The notes under the pieces were generated by a model. The model ran no database searches. It was given only the letters and a program-made list of their open reading frames with translations, and was not told the DNA's origin. A DNA stretch of 18,992 bases, from contig CAYWRY010000076.1 of the NCBI GenBank assembly GCA_964460485.1, positions 1 to 18,992 on the forward strand, given 5' to 3'. Below, piece by piece: positions 13,106 to 18,992 of the stretch (position 1 is its first letter; every line of letters starts with the position of its first letter). Origin of the DNA: VGRF01 sp964460485 (GTDB lineage: Bacteria; Myxococcota_A; UBA9160; UBA6930). A program made the translations under genes and the position numbers.

Positions 13106-14223
13106 GCGAACGCGCTCGCGTCGACCGCGCGTTCGTCTCGCTCGCCTCCGCCACCTCGGCGCGCAACGGCGCCGGCTTCTACCCGTGCCAGGGCCTCTAC
13201 TACACGCCGCGCGGCCGGCGGCCCACGACCGCGTTCGTCGCGACGCACTACAACGTCGACTTCTCCGAGCACTACCTCGGCGAGCTCGTGGCGGAGCGCG
13301 GCTTCGGCTTCCTCGGCTGGAACACGCGCTTCCGCGGCAACGAAGCCTTCTTCCTGCTCGAACACGCGCTGGTGGACATCGGCGCCGGCGTGCGCTGGCT
13401 GCGCAGCGAGGCCGGGGTCGAGCGCGTCGTGATCCTCGGTAACTCGGGCGGCGGCTCGCTGATGGCCGCCTATCAGTCCCAGGCGACCTCGCCGAACATC
13501 GCGCCGACCCCAGGCTTCCAGTTGCCCGAGGCGGTGCTCGCGCTGTCGCCAGCCGACCTCTACGTGTCGCTGTGCGCCCACGCCGGGCGACCCGAGGTGC
13601 TGACGGCCTGGATGGATCCCTCCGTCACCGACGAGAACGACCCGACCGCCATCGACCCCGCGCTGAACATGTACGACCCGGCGAACGGGCCGCCCTACTC
13701 GGCGCAGTTCCAGGCGCGCTACCGCGCGGCGCAGGTCGCGCGCAACGAGCGCATCACCGACTGGGTGTGGGCGGAGCTCGAGCGCCTCGCGCGCCACGGC
13801 CTGCGCGACCGAGCCTTCCTGCTCCAGCGTACCTGGGCCGACCTGCGGCTGATGGACGGCGCCATCGACCCCTCGGAGCGCCGCGTCGGCGTTTGTTATG
13901 CCGGCGACCCGAGAGCGGCGAACTTCGCACCGCGCGGCATCGGGCTCACCAACACGCTGCGCACCTGGCTCTCGATGTGGAGCCTGCGCCATTCGCAGTG
14001 CCGCGGTGCGCCCCACCTGCGGCGCATCGCGGTGCCGTCCCTGGTGGTGCAGAGCCTCGGCGACACCGGCGTGTTCCCGAGCGACGCGCGCGCGATCCAC
14101 GACGAGCTGGGCGCCAAGGACAAGCGGCTCGAGCTCGTCACGGGGGACCACTACCTGGAGACACCGGCGACCGCCCGCCGCGACGTCGCGGACCTCATCG
14201 CGGCGTGGGTGTCCGCGCACTGA
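13102..14223 (+). CDS. Alpha/beta hydrolase fold protein
   Basis: A 373-residue alpha/beta hydrolase. The nucleophile elbow is GNSGGGS with Ser115; candidate acid is D321 in SLGDTGVFPSD (D328 is an alternative), and the base is H350 in VTGDHYLETP. Strand VATHYNVDF (46-54) precedes the expected oxyanion region. A long insertion (about 160-300), rich in aromatic residues, probably forms a lid over a hydrophobic pocket. No signal peptide is present, so it is cytoplasmic. ATG 13102 overlaps the VOC stop by 4 nt. The coupled VOC plus hydrolase arrangement recalls ring-cleavage dioxygenase plus C-C hydrolase pairs, but that is inference; an esterase or thioesterase role is equally open. Length is above the typical 270-300 residues because of the lid insertion. 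Confidence 0.82.
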   Translation: MSERARVDRAFVSLASATSARNGAGFYPCQGLYYTPRGRRPTTAFVATHYNVDFSEHYLGELVAERGFGFLGWNTRFRGNEAFFLLEHALVDIGAGVRWLRSEAGVERVVILGNSGGGSLMAAYQSQATSPNIAPTPGFQLPEAVLALSPADLYVSLCAHAGRPEVLTAWMDPSVTDENDPTAIDPALNMYDPANGPPYSAQFQARYRAAQVARNERITDWVWAELERLARHGLRDRAFLLQRTWADLRLMDGAIDPSERRVGVCYAGDPRAANFAPRGIGLTNTLRTWLSMWSLRHSQCRGAPHLRRIAVPSLVVQSLGDTGVFPSDARAIHDELGAKDKRLELVTGDHYLETPATARRDVADLIAAWVSAH

Positions 14224-14266
14224 GCGCGTCAGAGCCACCTCCCCGCCCAACCTTCACGGAGGACCC

Positions 14267-14635
14267 ATGCAACCGAACGAGCAGATCATCCGAGACTTCA
14301 TCGCCGCGTGGTCGCGGCTCGATCCCGCCGAGCTGATCTCCTACTTCACCGAGGACGGCGTCTACCACAACATGCCCGGCCCGCCGGTCGCCGGGCGCGC
14401 GAACGTCGAGAAGCTGATCCGCGGTTTCCTCTCGTCGTGGACGGAAACGCGCTGGGAAATCCTCAACCTGCTCTGCGCAGGCGACGTCGTGATCGCCGAG
14501 CGCGTCGATCGCACGCAAGCCGGTGCGAAGCACGTCGACCTGCCGTGCACCGGCGTGTTCCTGATGCGCGACGGCAAGATCGCCGTCTGGCGCGACTACT
14601 TCGACATGGCCACGTACACGCGGGCGATGGCGTGA
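14267..14635 (+). CDS. Limonene-1,2-epoxide hydrolase-like (SnoaL/NTF2 fold) protein
   Basis: A 122-residue NTF2-like protein with the complete active-site set of limonene-1,2-epoxide hydrolase. Y33 and N35 (GVYHNMP) are the water-positioning pair, R79 and D81 (AERVDR) correspond to Arg99 and Asp101, and D110 (WRDYFDM) to Asp132 of the Rhodococcus enzyme. These enzymes add water to epoxides in one step through an Asp-Arg-Asp triad, unlike alpha/beta-fold epoxide hydrolases. ATG 14267 has GGAGG 4 nt upstream. It follows the alpha/beta hydrolase by 43 nt, so it probably closes that operon. With a P450 about 1 kb away, a role in opening P450- or monooxygenase-made epoxides is plausible; substrate need not be limonene. 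It is shorter than the 149-residue Rhodococcus enzyme, lacking its N-terminal extension. Confidence 0.85.
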   Translation: MQPNEQIIRDFIAAWSRLDPAELISYFTEDGVYHNMPGPPVAGRANVEKLIRGFLSSWTETRWEILNLLCAGDVVIAERVDRTQAGAKHVDLPCTGVFLMRDGKIAVWRDYFDMATYTRAMA

Positions 14636-14636
14636 G

Positions 14637-14650
14637 CGAGCGCGCGCTCG
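14637..14650. other. Palindrome between converging genes
   Basis: CGAGCGCGCGCTCG is a perfect 14-bp palindrome immediately after the epoxide hydrolase stop, in the 28-nt gap between two converging genes. It could fold as a short hairpin serving both directions, but has no T-run on either side, so a terminator role is weakly supported. Confidence 0.2.
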
Positions 14651-14663
14651 GGCCGACTGACGA

Positions 14664-15011
14664 CTAGTAGTAGTCGTGGTCGCAGTCGCGATGGCGATGG
14701 CGGCGCCGCCATTCCTCGCGCCTGCGGTCGTCGTAGCCGTCGTCGTACCCGTCCTCGTAGCCGCGGTGGTAGGAGTCTCGGCGGCCGTAGTCGTAGTCGT
14801 AGTCGCGCGGCCCGCGCGGGCCCGCGACGATCACGAGCGGCGGCAGCGGCAGCCCGACGATCACGTGCGGCAGCGGCGGTCGCCAATGGTGGTGGCCGTG
14901 GCCGTGGCCGTGGCCGGCGAGCGCCGGCGTCGCGAAGGCGAGCGACACCGCCCCGAACGCGCAGGTCGCGAGCAATGCGCGGCGCAGTCCGAGCTTCGAA
15001 AGCAGCGACAT
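14664..15011 (-). CDS. Small secreted His/Asp/Tyr/Arg-rich protein
   Basis: A 115-residue exported protein of unknown function. Residues 1-32 are a signal peptide (MSLLSKLGLRRALLATCAF start, hydrophobic core, cleavage after ALA). The mature protein opens with GHGHGHGHHHW, then a Pro/Leu/Val-rich stretch (PPLPHVIVGLPLPPLVIV), then a low-complexity tail of DYDYDY, GYEDGYDDGYDD and RRRHRHRD units ending HDYY. ATG 15011 is chosen because GGAGGAAG lies upstream; a TTG 21 nt further up is less likely. The His cluster suggests metal binding, perhaps Cu, Zn or Ni, in the periplasm or outside the cell; the alternating acidic/aromatic and arginine tail could be disordered. No enzyme motif. The gene converges on the epoxide hydrolase and is divergent from the P450. 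Confidence 0.75.
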   Translation of the reverse strand: MSLLSKLGLRRALLATCAFGAVSLAFATPALAGHGHGHGHHHWRPPLPHVIVGLPLPPLVIVAGPRGPRDYDYDYGRRDSYHRGYEDGYDDGYDDRRREEWRRRHRHRDCDHDYY

Positions 15012-15110
15012 GGGGAACTTCCTCCGTCTCAAGCGAGAACACCTGACGCCGGGTTCGAGTTTCGGACGCCCCGCGCCCGCGGCGCATTCGGCCCCGCCCG
15101 GAGATTTTTT

Positions 15111-15128
15111 CGGGTCCGACGGGTCCGA
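15111..15128 (+). repeat. Tandem 9-bp direct repeat upstream of the P450
   Basis: CGGGTCCGA is present twice with no spacer (15111-15119 and 15120-15128), directly beside the CRP-like palindrome. It may be an additional operator or a chance product of the GC-rich background. Confidence 0.5.
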
Positions 15129-15131
15129 TCG

Positions 15132-15145
15132 GTGACGAACGTCAC
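15132..15145. promoter_or_regulatory. CRP/FNR-type palindrome GTGA-N6-TCAC
   Basis: GTGACGAACGTCAC has perfect GTGA...TCAC half-sites separated by 6 nt, the core of the CRP family consensus TGTGA-N6-TCACA. It lies between the divergent secreted-protein and P450 genes. Its centre is about 48 nt before the likely P450 operon start point (from the TATAGA element), close to a class II activator position. Confidence 0.45.
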
Positions 15146-15174
15146 TCCAGAACAGCCGGCTGCGGCTCGGCCCC

Positions 15175-15180
15175 TATAGA
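15175..15180 (+). promoter_or_regulatory. Putative -10 element of the P450 transcript
   Basis: TATAGA in a GC-rich context is the best -10 match in this gap; no convincing -35 lies 17 nt upstream, which is common at activator-dependent promoters. Initiation near 15187 would give a transcript beginning just before a G8 run. Confidence 0.4.
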
Positions 15181-15205
15181 GTGGGCGGCGCAGTGGGGGG
15201 GGACC

Positions 15206-15304
15206 GTGATCGAGCGGACGAGGGCCATGGTCACCGCGCGCGCCCGGCGCAGCACGGCGCGCGCGCCGGGCGGCTGGCTGCGCGGCCGGGCTCTCTGGTC
15301 GTGA
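15206..15304 (+). CDS. Possible 32-residue leader peptide overlapping the P450 start
   Basis: A small frame begins at GTG 15206, 3 nt after a G8A ribosome-site-like run (15195-15203), and ends with TGA 15302-15304, overlapping the P450 GTG 15301 as GTGA. The product is basic and Arg-rich (begins MIERTRAMVTARARR). It sits entirely within the transcript predicted from TATAGA 15175-15180. It could couple translation of the P450, which lacks its own ribosome site. It may equally be chance, since the P450 frame is itself open through this region. No homology recognised. Confidence 0.3.
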   Translation: MIERTRAMVTARARRSTARAPGGWLRGRALWS

Positions 15305-16590
15305 GCACGGCGGCCGGCGCTCCCCGATCGCTTGCGCCGCTCTCGCCGGAAGGGTTGCGGCTGCTGCCCGAGCACGAGGCGCGCAGCCTCGCAGCGGGTT
15401 TCGACCTGACGGAGCTGCCGCCCGGCTTCCACGACGATCCCTATCCCGCCTACCACGCGTTGCGCAGCTTCGCGCCCGTGCATCGCATGGCGTCGGGCAG
15501 CGTGCTGCTCACGCGTTGGGCAGACCTCGACGCCGTCTATCGCGACGCCGCGACCTTCTGCTCCGACAAGCGCGCCGAGTTCGCCCCGAAGTTCGGCGTG
15601 GACTCCCCGCTCTACGCGCATCACACGACGAGCCTCGTGTTCAACGACGGACCGCAGCACACGCGCGTGCGGCGCATCCTGGCCGGCGCGCTCGGGCCGC
15701 GCGCGATCGCGGAGCTCGAGCCCGCGGTGATCGAGCTGGTAGACCGGCTGCTCGATCGGATCGAGCCGCGTGGCCGTGCGGACCTGATCGAGGACTTCGC
15801 GGCGGCGATCCCCGTGGAGGTGATCGGCAACCTGCTGGCCGTGCCGCGCGACGAGCGCGGACCGCTGCGCGGCTGGTCGCTGGCGATCCTCGGCGCCCTC
15901 GAGCCGGCGCCGAGCCCGGAGCAGCTCGCGCGTGGCAACGCGGCGGTGCGCGAGTTCACCGCCTACCTGGAGCGCCTCGTCGCCGCGCGCCGCGCCCGGC
16001 CCGGCGATCCCGCGCGCGACGTGCTGACGCGCCTGATCGCCGGTGAGGAGGACGGCGCGCGCCTCACCGAGCACGAGCTGCTCCAGAACTGCGTCTTCAT
16101 CCTGAACGCCGGCCACGAGACGACCACGAACCTGATCGGGAACGCGCTCGTGCTGCTGTGCGAGTGGCCGGGCGAACGCGCACGGCTGCTGGCCGAGCCC
16201 GGCCTCGTCGCGAGCGCGGTGGAGGAGTTCCTGCGCTTCGAGAGCTCGAACCAGCTCGGCAACCGGCGTACGACGCGCGAGACCGAGATCGGCGGCGCCT
16301 CGCTGCCGGCGGGCACGTCCCTGACGCTCGGCATCGGCGCCGCGAACCGCGACCCGGCGCGCTTCCCGCGCCCGGACGTGCTCGACGTCGCGCGCACGCC
16401 GAACCGCCACCTCGCCTTCGGCACCGGGCCCCACCAGTGCGTGGGCATGAACGTCGCGCGCCTCGAAGGCCGCGTCGCGATCGGCCGCTTCCTCGCGCGC
16501 TTCCCGAGGTTCGCGCTCGACGCTGCGCCAACGCGCGGCGGCCGCGCGCGCTTCCGCGGCTTCACCGCCATCCCCGCGACGCTCGGCTGA
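15301..16590 (+). CDS. Cytochrome P450
   Basis: A 429-residue soluble bacterial cytochrome P450. The I-helix oxygen-binding motif is AGHETTTN (270-277), the K-helix ExxR is E309-F-L-R312, and the heme loop FGTGPHQCVGMNVA (373-386) has the ligand Cys380. HTRVRR (120-125) is the C-helix segment contacting the heme propionate. Length is typical of class I bacterial P450s, which receive electrons from a separate ferredoxin and reductase; none is encoded here. The frame is open from 15181, but GTG 15301 is preferred because upstream residues are low-complexity Arg/Gly/Ala and the enzyme length is then normal; it overlaps a possible leader peptide by GTGA. The neighbouring epoxide hydrolases suggest that it may epoxidise or hydroxylate a hydrophobic compound. 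Family certain; start and substrate uncertain. Confidence 0.93.
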   Translation: MSTAAGAPRSLAPLSPEGLRLLPEHEARSLAAGFDLTELPPGFHDDPYPAYHALRSFAPVHRMASGSVLLTRWADLDAVYRDAATFCSDKRAEFAPKFGVDSPLYAHHTTSLVFNDGPQHTRVRRILAGALGPRAIAELEPAVIELVDRLLDRIEPRGRADLIEDFAAAIPVEVIGNLLAVPRDERGPLRGWSLAILGALEPAPSPEQLARGNAAVREFTAYLERLVAARRARPGDPARDVLTRLIAGEEDGARLTEHELLQNCVFILNAGHETTTNLIGNALVLLCEWPGERARLLAEPGLVASAVEEFLRFESSNQLGNRRTTRETEIGGASLPAGTSLTLGIGAANRDPARFPRPDVLDVARTPNRHLAFGTGPHQCVGMNVARLEGRVAIGRFLARFPRFALDAAPTRGGRARFRGFTAIPATLG

Positions 16591-16668
16591 GCTGCCTGCG
16601 GAGGCGCTCGCAGCGCGCCGCCCTCGGCGACGCCTGCGGCGAGGGGGCCCGCCACGTGGCTGCGGCGG

Positions 16669-16690
16669 TAGCATGCGCGGCCGCTGGAGG
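16669..16690 (+). promoter_or_regulatory. Putative -10 and ribosome site of the epoxide hydrolase operon
   Basis: TAGCAT (16669-16674) lies 21 nt before ATG 16696, with GGAGGA at 16686-16691 between. The layout matches those before the cupin and VOC genes. This suggests the epoxide hydrolase can be transcribed independently of the P450, although the 105-nt gap also allows read-through. Confidence 0.3.
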
Positions 16691-16695
16691 AGCGC

Positions 16696-17664
16696 ATGCA
16701 CGCGATCTCTCACCGCTCGATCGCCACCAACGGCGCGCGCATCCACGTCGCGGAGTGCGGCTCGGGCCCGAGCGTGCTGCTCGTCCACGGCTTTCCCGAG
16801 AGCTGGTACTCGTGGCGCCACCAGCTCCCGGCGCTCGCGGACGCCGGGTTTCGCGCGATCGCCATCGACGTGCGCGGCTACGGCCGCTCTTCGAAGCCGG
16901 TGCGCGTCGAGGACTACCGCATGCTGAAGAACGTCGCGGACGTGGTGGGCATCGCGCAGAGCCTCGGCCGCGAGCGAGTCACCTTGGTGGGCCACGACTG
17001 GGGCGCGCCGATCGTGTGGACCAGCGCGCTGCTGCGCCCCGAGCTGTTCCGCGGCGTGGCGGGCCTCTCGGTGCCCTACACCCCGCCTCGCGCCCACGGC
17101 GGCGCGAGCCCGCTCCAGCAGATGCGCGCGCTGGCGGGCGGTGACGAGTTCTACGTCGACTACTTCCAGATCCCCGGCCGCGCGGAGGCGGAGATCGAGG
17201 AGGACGTGCGCGGTTGGCTGCTGGGCTTCTACTGGTGCGCGTCGGGCGACATCGTGAACGGCCCCAACATCGCCCTCGTCGAGCGCGGCAAGAAGCTGCG
17301 CGACAAGCTCGTGCACCCCGAGAAGATGCCGCGCTGGCTCTCCGAGGAAGAGCTCGAGATCTACACCCGCGAGTTCGAGTACTCGGGCTTCTTCGGCCCG
17401 CTCTCGCGCTACCGCAACGTCGAGCGCGACTGGGAGGACCTGGCCGGCTTCGCCGAGCGCCCGATCGAGATCCCGGCGCTCTTCGTCGGCGGCACGAAGG
17501 ACGGCCCGACCATCTGGGGCGCGCCTTCGATCGCGCGCTTCGGGGAGACGCTGCCGCGCCTCACGCGTTCCGCGATCCTGGAGGGCGTGGGGCACTGGAT
17601 CCAGCAGGAGCGGCCCGAGGAGACCAACGCGCTGCTGCTCGAGTTCCTGCGCAAGATCCATTAG
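16696..17664 (+). CDS. Alpha/beta-fold epoxide hydrolase
   Basis: A 322-residue soluble epoxide hydrolase. The oxyanion loop is HGFPESWYSW (31-40); the nucleophile elbow is VGHDWGA with Asp101 in place of Ser, the hallmark of epoxide hydrolases and haloalkane dehalogenases. The catalytic base is H300 (EGVGHWIQQERPEE) and the acid D269 (GGTKDGP). Lid tyrosines that bind the epoxide oxygen are probably Y156 (DYFQIPGRAE) and Y239 (SRYRN), which favours epoxide hydrolase over dehalogenase. ATG 16696 has GGAGGA 4 nt upstream. The mechanism (ester intermediate) differs from the limonene-type enzyme 2 kb upstream, so the region carries two unrelated epoxide-opening folds around one P450. The RluE-like gene follows after 8 nt. 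Intact and of normal length. Confidence 0.92.
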   Translation: MHAISHRSIATNGARIHVAECGSGPSVLLVHGFPESWYSWRHQLPALADAGFRAIAIDVRGYGRSSKPVRVEDYRMLKNVADVVGIAQSLGRERVTLVGHDWGAPIVWTSALLRPELFRGVAGLSVPYTPPRAHGGASPLQQMRALAGGDEFYVDYFQIPGRAEAEIEEDVRGWLLGFYWCASGDIVNGPNIALVERGKKLRDKLVHPEKMPRWLSEEELEIYTREFEYSGFFGPLSRYRNVERDWEDLAGFAERPIEIPALFVGGTKDGPTIWGAPSIARFGETLPRLTRSAILEGVGHWIQQERPEETNALLLEFLRKIH

Positions 17665-17672
17665 GGCGGCGC

Positions 17673-18221
17673 GTGAGCCCGCGCCCGCGCGTCCTGCTCT
17701 TCAACAAGCCCTTCCGCGTGCTCTGCCAGTTCAGCGGCGGCGAGGGACGCGCGACGCTTGCCGACTACGTGCGCGTGCCCGGCGTCTACCCGGCGGGCCG
17801 TCTCGACTTCGATAGCGAGGGGTTGCTCGTGCTCACCGACGACGGCGCGCTCCAGGCGCGCATCGCCGACCCGCGCCACAAGCTCGCCAAGACCTATTGG
17901 GTGCAGGTCGAGGGCGTACCCGGCGAGTCCGCGCTCGCGTGGCTCCGGCGCGGCGTGCGCCTCGCAGACGGCACGACGCTGCCCGCGGAGGCGAACGAGA
18001 TCCCGCCGCCCGCGCTGTGGGAGCGCACGCCGCCGATCCGCTTCCGCAAGCGAGTGCCGACGCGCTGGCTCGAGCTGACGCTTCGCGAGGGCCGCAACCG
18101 CCAGGTGCGGCGCATGACCGCCGCGCTGGGCTTGCCCACGCTGCGGCTCGTGCGCGTGCGCGTCGGCGCCTTCGAGCTGGGCGCGCTCCAGCCGGGCGAG
18201 TGGCGCGAGGCGAGCGCGTGA
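17673..18221 (+). CDS. rluE: RluE-type 23S rRNA pseudouridine synthase
   Basis: A 182-residue RNA pseudouridine synthase of the RsuA/RluE branch. It starts RPRVLLFNKPFRVLCQF, then has the catalytic loop GRLDFDSEGLLVLTDDG (42-58) with Asp45, LAKTYWVQVEG (71-81) and REGRNRQVRRM (138-148). No S4 RNA-binding domain precedes the catalytic domain, as in RluE, which modifies U2457 of E. coli 23S rRNA; site specificity here is inferred. GTG 17673 lies 8 nt after the epoxide hydrolase stop and its ribosome site (AGGGCGGC) is weak, so it is probably cotranscribed. Its stop overlaps the next start as GTGA. A housekeeping enzyme inside an apparently catabolic operon is unexpected and may only reflect gene packing. 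Confidence 0.9.
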   Translation: MSPRPRVLLFNKPFRVLCQFSGGEGRATLADYVRVPGVYPAGRLDFDSEGLLVLTDDGALQARIADPRHKLAKTYWVQVEGVPGESALAWLRRGVRLADGTTLPAEANEIPPPALWERTPPIRFRKRVPTRWLELTLREGRNRQVRRMTAALGLPTLRLVRVRVGAFELGALQPGEWREASA

Positions 18222-18991
18222 GGAGGCGCCTGCTCGCGCTCACGCGCGAGGTTCCCGAGAGCCTCGCGCGCTGCGAGCTCACGCACCTCGCGCGCACCCC
18301 CATCGACCTCGCGCGGGCGCGCGCGCAGCATGCGGCGTACGAGCGCGCGCTCGCGGACGCCGGCTGCGAGGTCGTGCGCCTGCGCTCGCTGCCCGCGCAC
18401 CCCGACTCGGTGTTCGTCGAGGACTGCGCCGTGGTGCTGCCGGAGCTCGCGGTGCTCGCGCGCCCTGGTGCGGCCTCGCGGCGCGGCGAGGTGGAGTCGG
18501 CGGCGCGGGAGCTGGCGGCGCATCGGGCGCTCGCGCGCATCGAGCCGCCCGGCACCCTCGACGGCGGCGACGTGCTCGCGCTCGGCCGCACGCTGTACGC
18601 GGGCCTCACGCAGCGCACGAACGCGGAGGGCGTCCGCCAGCTCCGCGCGCTCGCCGCGCCCTACGGCTATGCGCTCGAGGCGGTGCCGGTGCGCGGCGCG
18701 CTGCACCTGAAGACGGCGCTGACGCAGGCGGACGAGCACACGCTCGTCGCGAGCCCGGACTGGGTGGACGTCGCGCGCTTCCCGGCGTGGGAGATCGTCC
18801 GCGTCGACCCGCGCGAGCCGTTCGCCGCCAACGTGCTGCGCGCGGGCGGCGCGACGCTGTGCGCCGCGGCGTTCCCGCGCACCAACGAGCGGCTCGCCGC
18901 GCGCGGCGTCCACGTCGTCCCGATCGCGGCGGACGAGCTCGCCAAGGCGGAGGGCGGCGTCACCTGCGGCGTGCTGCTGCTGGAGGTCTGA
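18218..18991 (+). CDS. Dimethylargininase (DDAH)-like amidinotransferase-fold hydrolase
   Basis: A 257-residue member of the guanidino-group modifying superfamily. Conserved segments are HPDSVFVEDCAVV (61-73) with the substrate-binding D63/E68/D69 region, GTLDGGDVL (112-120), GALHLKTALT (160-169) with catalytic His163, and GGVTCGVLLLEV (246-257) with the nucleophile Cys250 near the C terminus. The spacing and C-terminal Cys fit dimethylarginine dimethylaminohydrolase, which converts N-omega-methylated arginines to citrulline and methylamines; the related arginine deiminase is longer (about 400 residues). GTG 18218 overlaps the RluE-like stop as GTGA, so translation is coupled. All catalytic residues are present. 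The TGA stop is at 18989-18991, one base from the window edge, so the gene is complete. The likely role is methylarginine salvage as nitrogen source, inferred from family only. Confidence 0.88.
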   Translation: MRRRLLALTREVPESLARCELTHLARTPIDLARARAQHAAYERALADAGCEVVRLRSLPAHPDSVFVEDCAVVLPELAVLARPGAASRRGEVESAARELAAHRALARIEPPGTLDGGDVLALGRTLYAGLTQRTNAEGVRQLRALAAPYGYALEAVPVRGALHLKTALTQADEHTLVASPDWVDVARFPAWEIVRVDPREPFAANVLRAGGATLCAAAFPRTNERLAARGVHVVPIAADELAKAEGGVTCGVLLLEV

Positions 18992-18992
18992 G

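Noticed and set aside
15092..15114. Intrinsic terminator at GCCCGGAGATTTTTTCGGG
   Set aside because: The T6 run sits in the loop of a weak 4-bp stem, not after it, so it does not fit an intrinsic terminator on either strand.
15181..15300. GTG 15181 as the P450 start
   Set aside because: It would add 40 low-complexity residues, lies directly against the TATAGA -10 (upstream of the expected transcript start) and has no ribosome site.
16620..16647. Hairpin CCCTCG...CGAGGG after the P450
   Set aside because: Only 6 bp of stem with mismatched inner bases and no T-run; not enough for a terminator call.
15142..17661. Long minus-strand open frame of 839 codons opposite the P450 and epoxide hydrolase
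   Set aside because: It is the mirror of GC-rich coding frames, has Arg/Ala/Glu low-complexity content and no domain, while the plus strand holds two clear enzymes.

Overview
The window is very GC-rich (about 70% or more by eye) and densely coded, with many GTG starts and one TTG start. Neighbouring genes often overlap by a few bases. It looks chromosomal and Gram-negative: it carries a PEP-CTERM anchored exported protein, an RND efflux pump with a lipoprotein adaptor, a periplasmic bufferin-type peptide, a cobalt-type nitrile hydratase and a cytochrome P450. The mix suggests an environmental proteobacterial or Myxococcota/Binatota-like lineage, but nothing here fixes the taxon. I see no rRNA, tRNA, CRISPR array, insertion sequence or integrase, and no encoded transcription factor or sigma factor.

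Layout. 2-643 (-): PEP-CTERM surface protein. 906-2842 (+): a membrane fatty-acid-desaturase-like protein and a saccharopine-dehydrogenase-like NAD(P) oxidoreductase. 2874-4486 (+): nitrile hydratase beta, alpha and accessory protein, in overlapping frames. 4581-6570 (+): a bufferin cassette (BufA-type precursor, MNIO/DUF692 enzyme, DUF2063 partner), preceded by a strong match to an ECF sigma-F-type promoter. 6567-10790 (-): RND efflux permease and periplasmic adaptor, whose end meets the bufferin operon tail to tail with overlapping stop codons. 10865-12031 (-): amidohydrolase-2 family metal-dependent hydrolase. 12099-14635 (+): a frameshifted cupin, a VOC metalloenzyme, an alpha/beta hydrolase and a limonene-1,2-epoxide-hydrolase-like protein. 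14664-15011 (-): a small secreted His/Asp/Tyr/Arg-rich protein. 15301-18991 (+): cytochrome P450, alpha/beta-fold epoxide hydrolase, RluE-type pseudouridine synthase and a dimethylargininase-like protein.

The genes suggest two themes. The first is metal and nitrogen chemistry: a Co-type nitrile hydratase lies directly upstream of a peptide-based metal-handling cassette that may respond to its own stress sigma factor. The second is oxidative handling of hydrophobic molecules: a P450 lies between two epoxide hydrolases of unrelated fold, near a VOC enzyme, a coupled alpha/beta hydrolase, an amidohydrolase and an efflux pump. The pathway substrate cannot be read from sequence.

The observations most worth checking are the GTAACC-N16-CGTA promoter before bufA, the 10-bp stem-loop between bufA and bufB, the single-base frameshift in the cupin gene, the CRP-like palindrome with a tandem 9-mer and possible leader peptide before the P450, and the nitrile hydratase/bufferin adjacency. 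No intergenic stretch exceeds about 300 bases. The longest are 644-905 (262 bp, no convincing signal) and 15012-15300 (289 bp, regulatory candidates described below).
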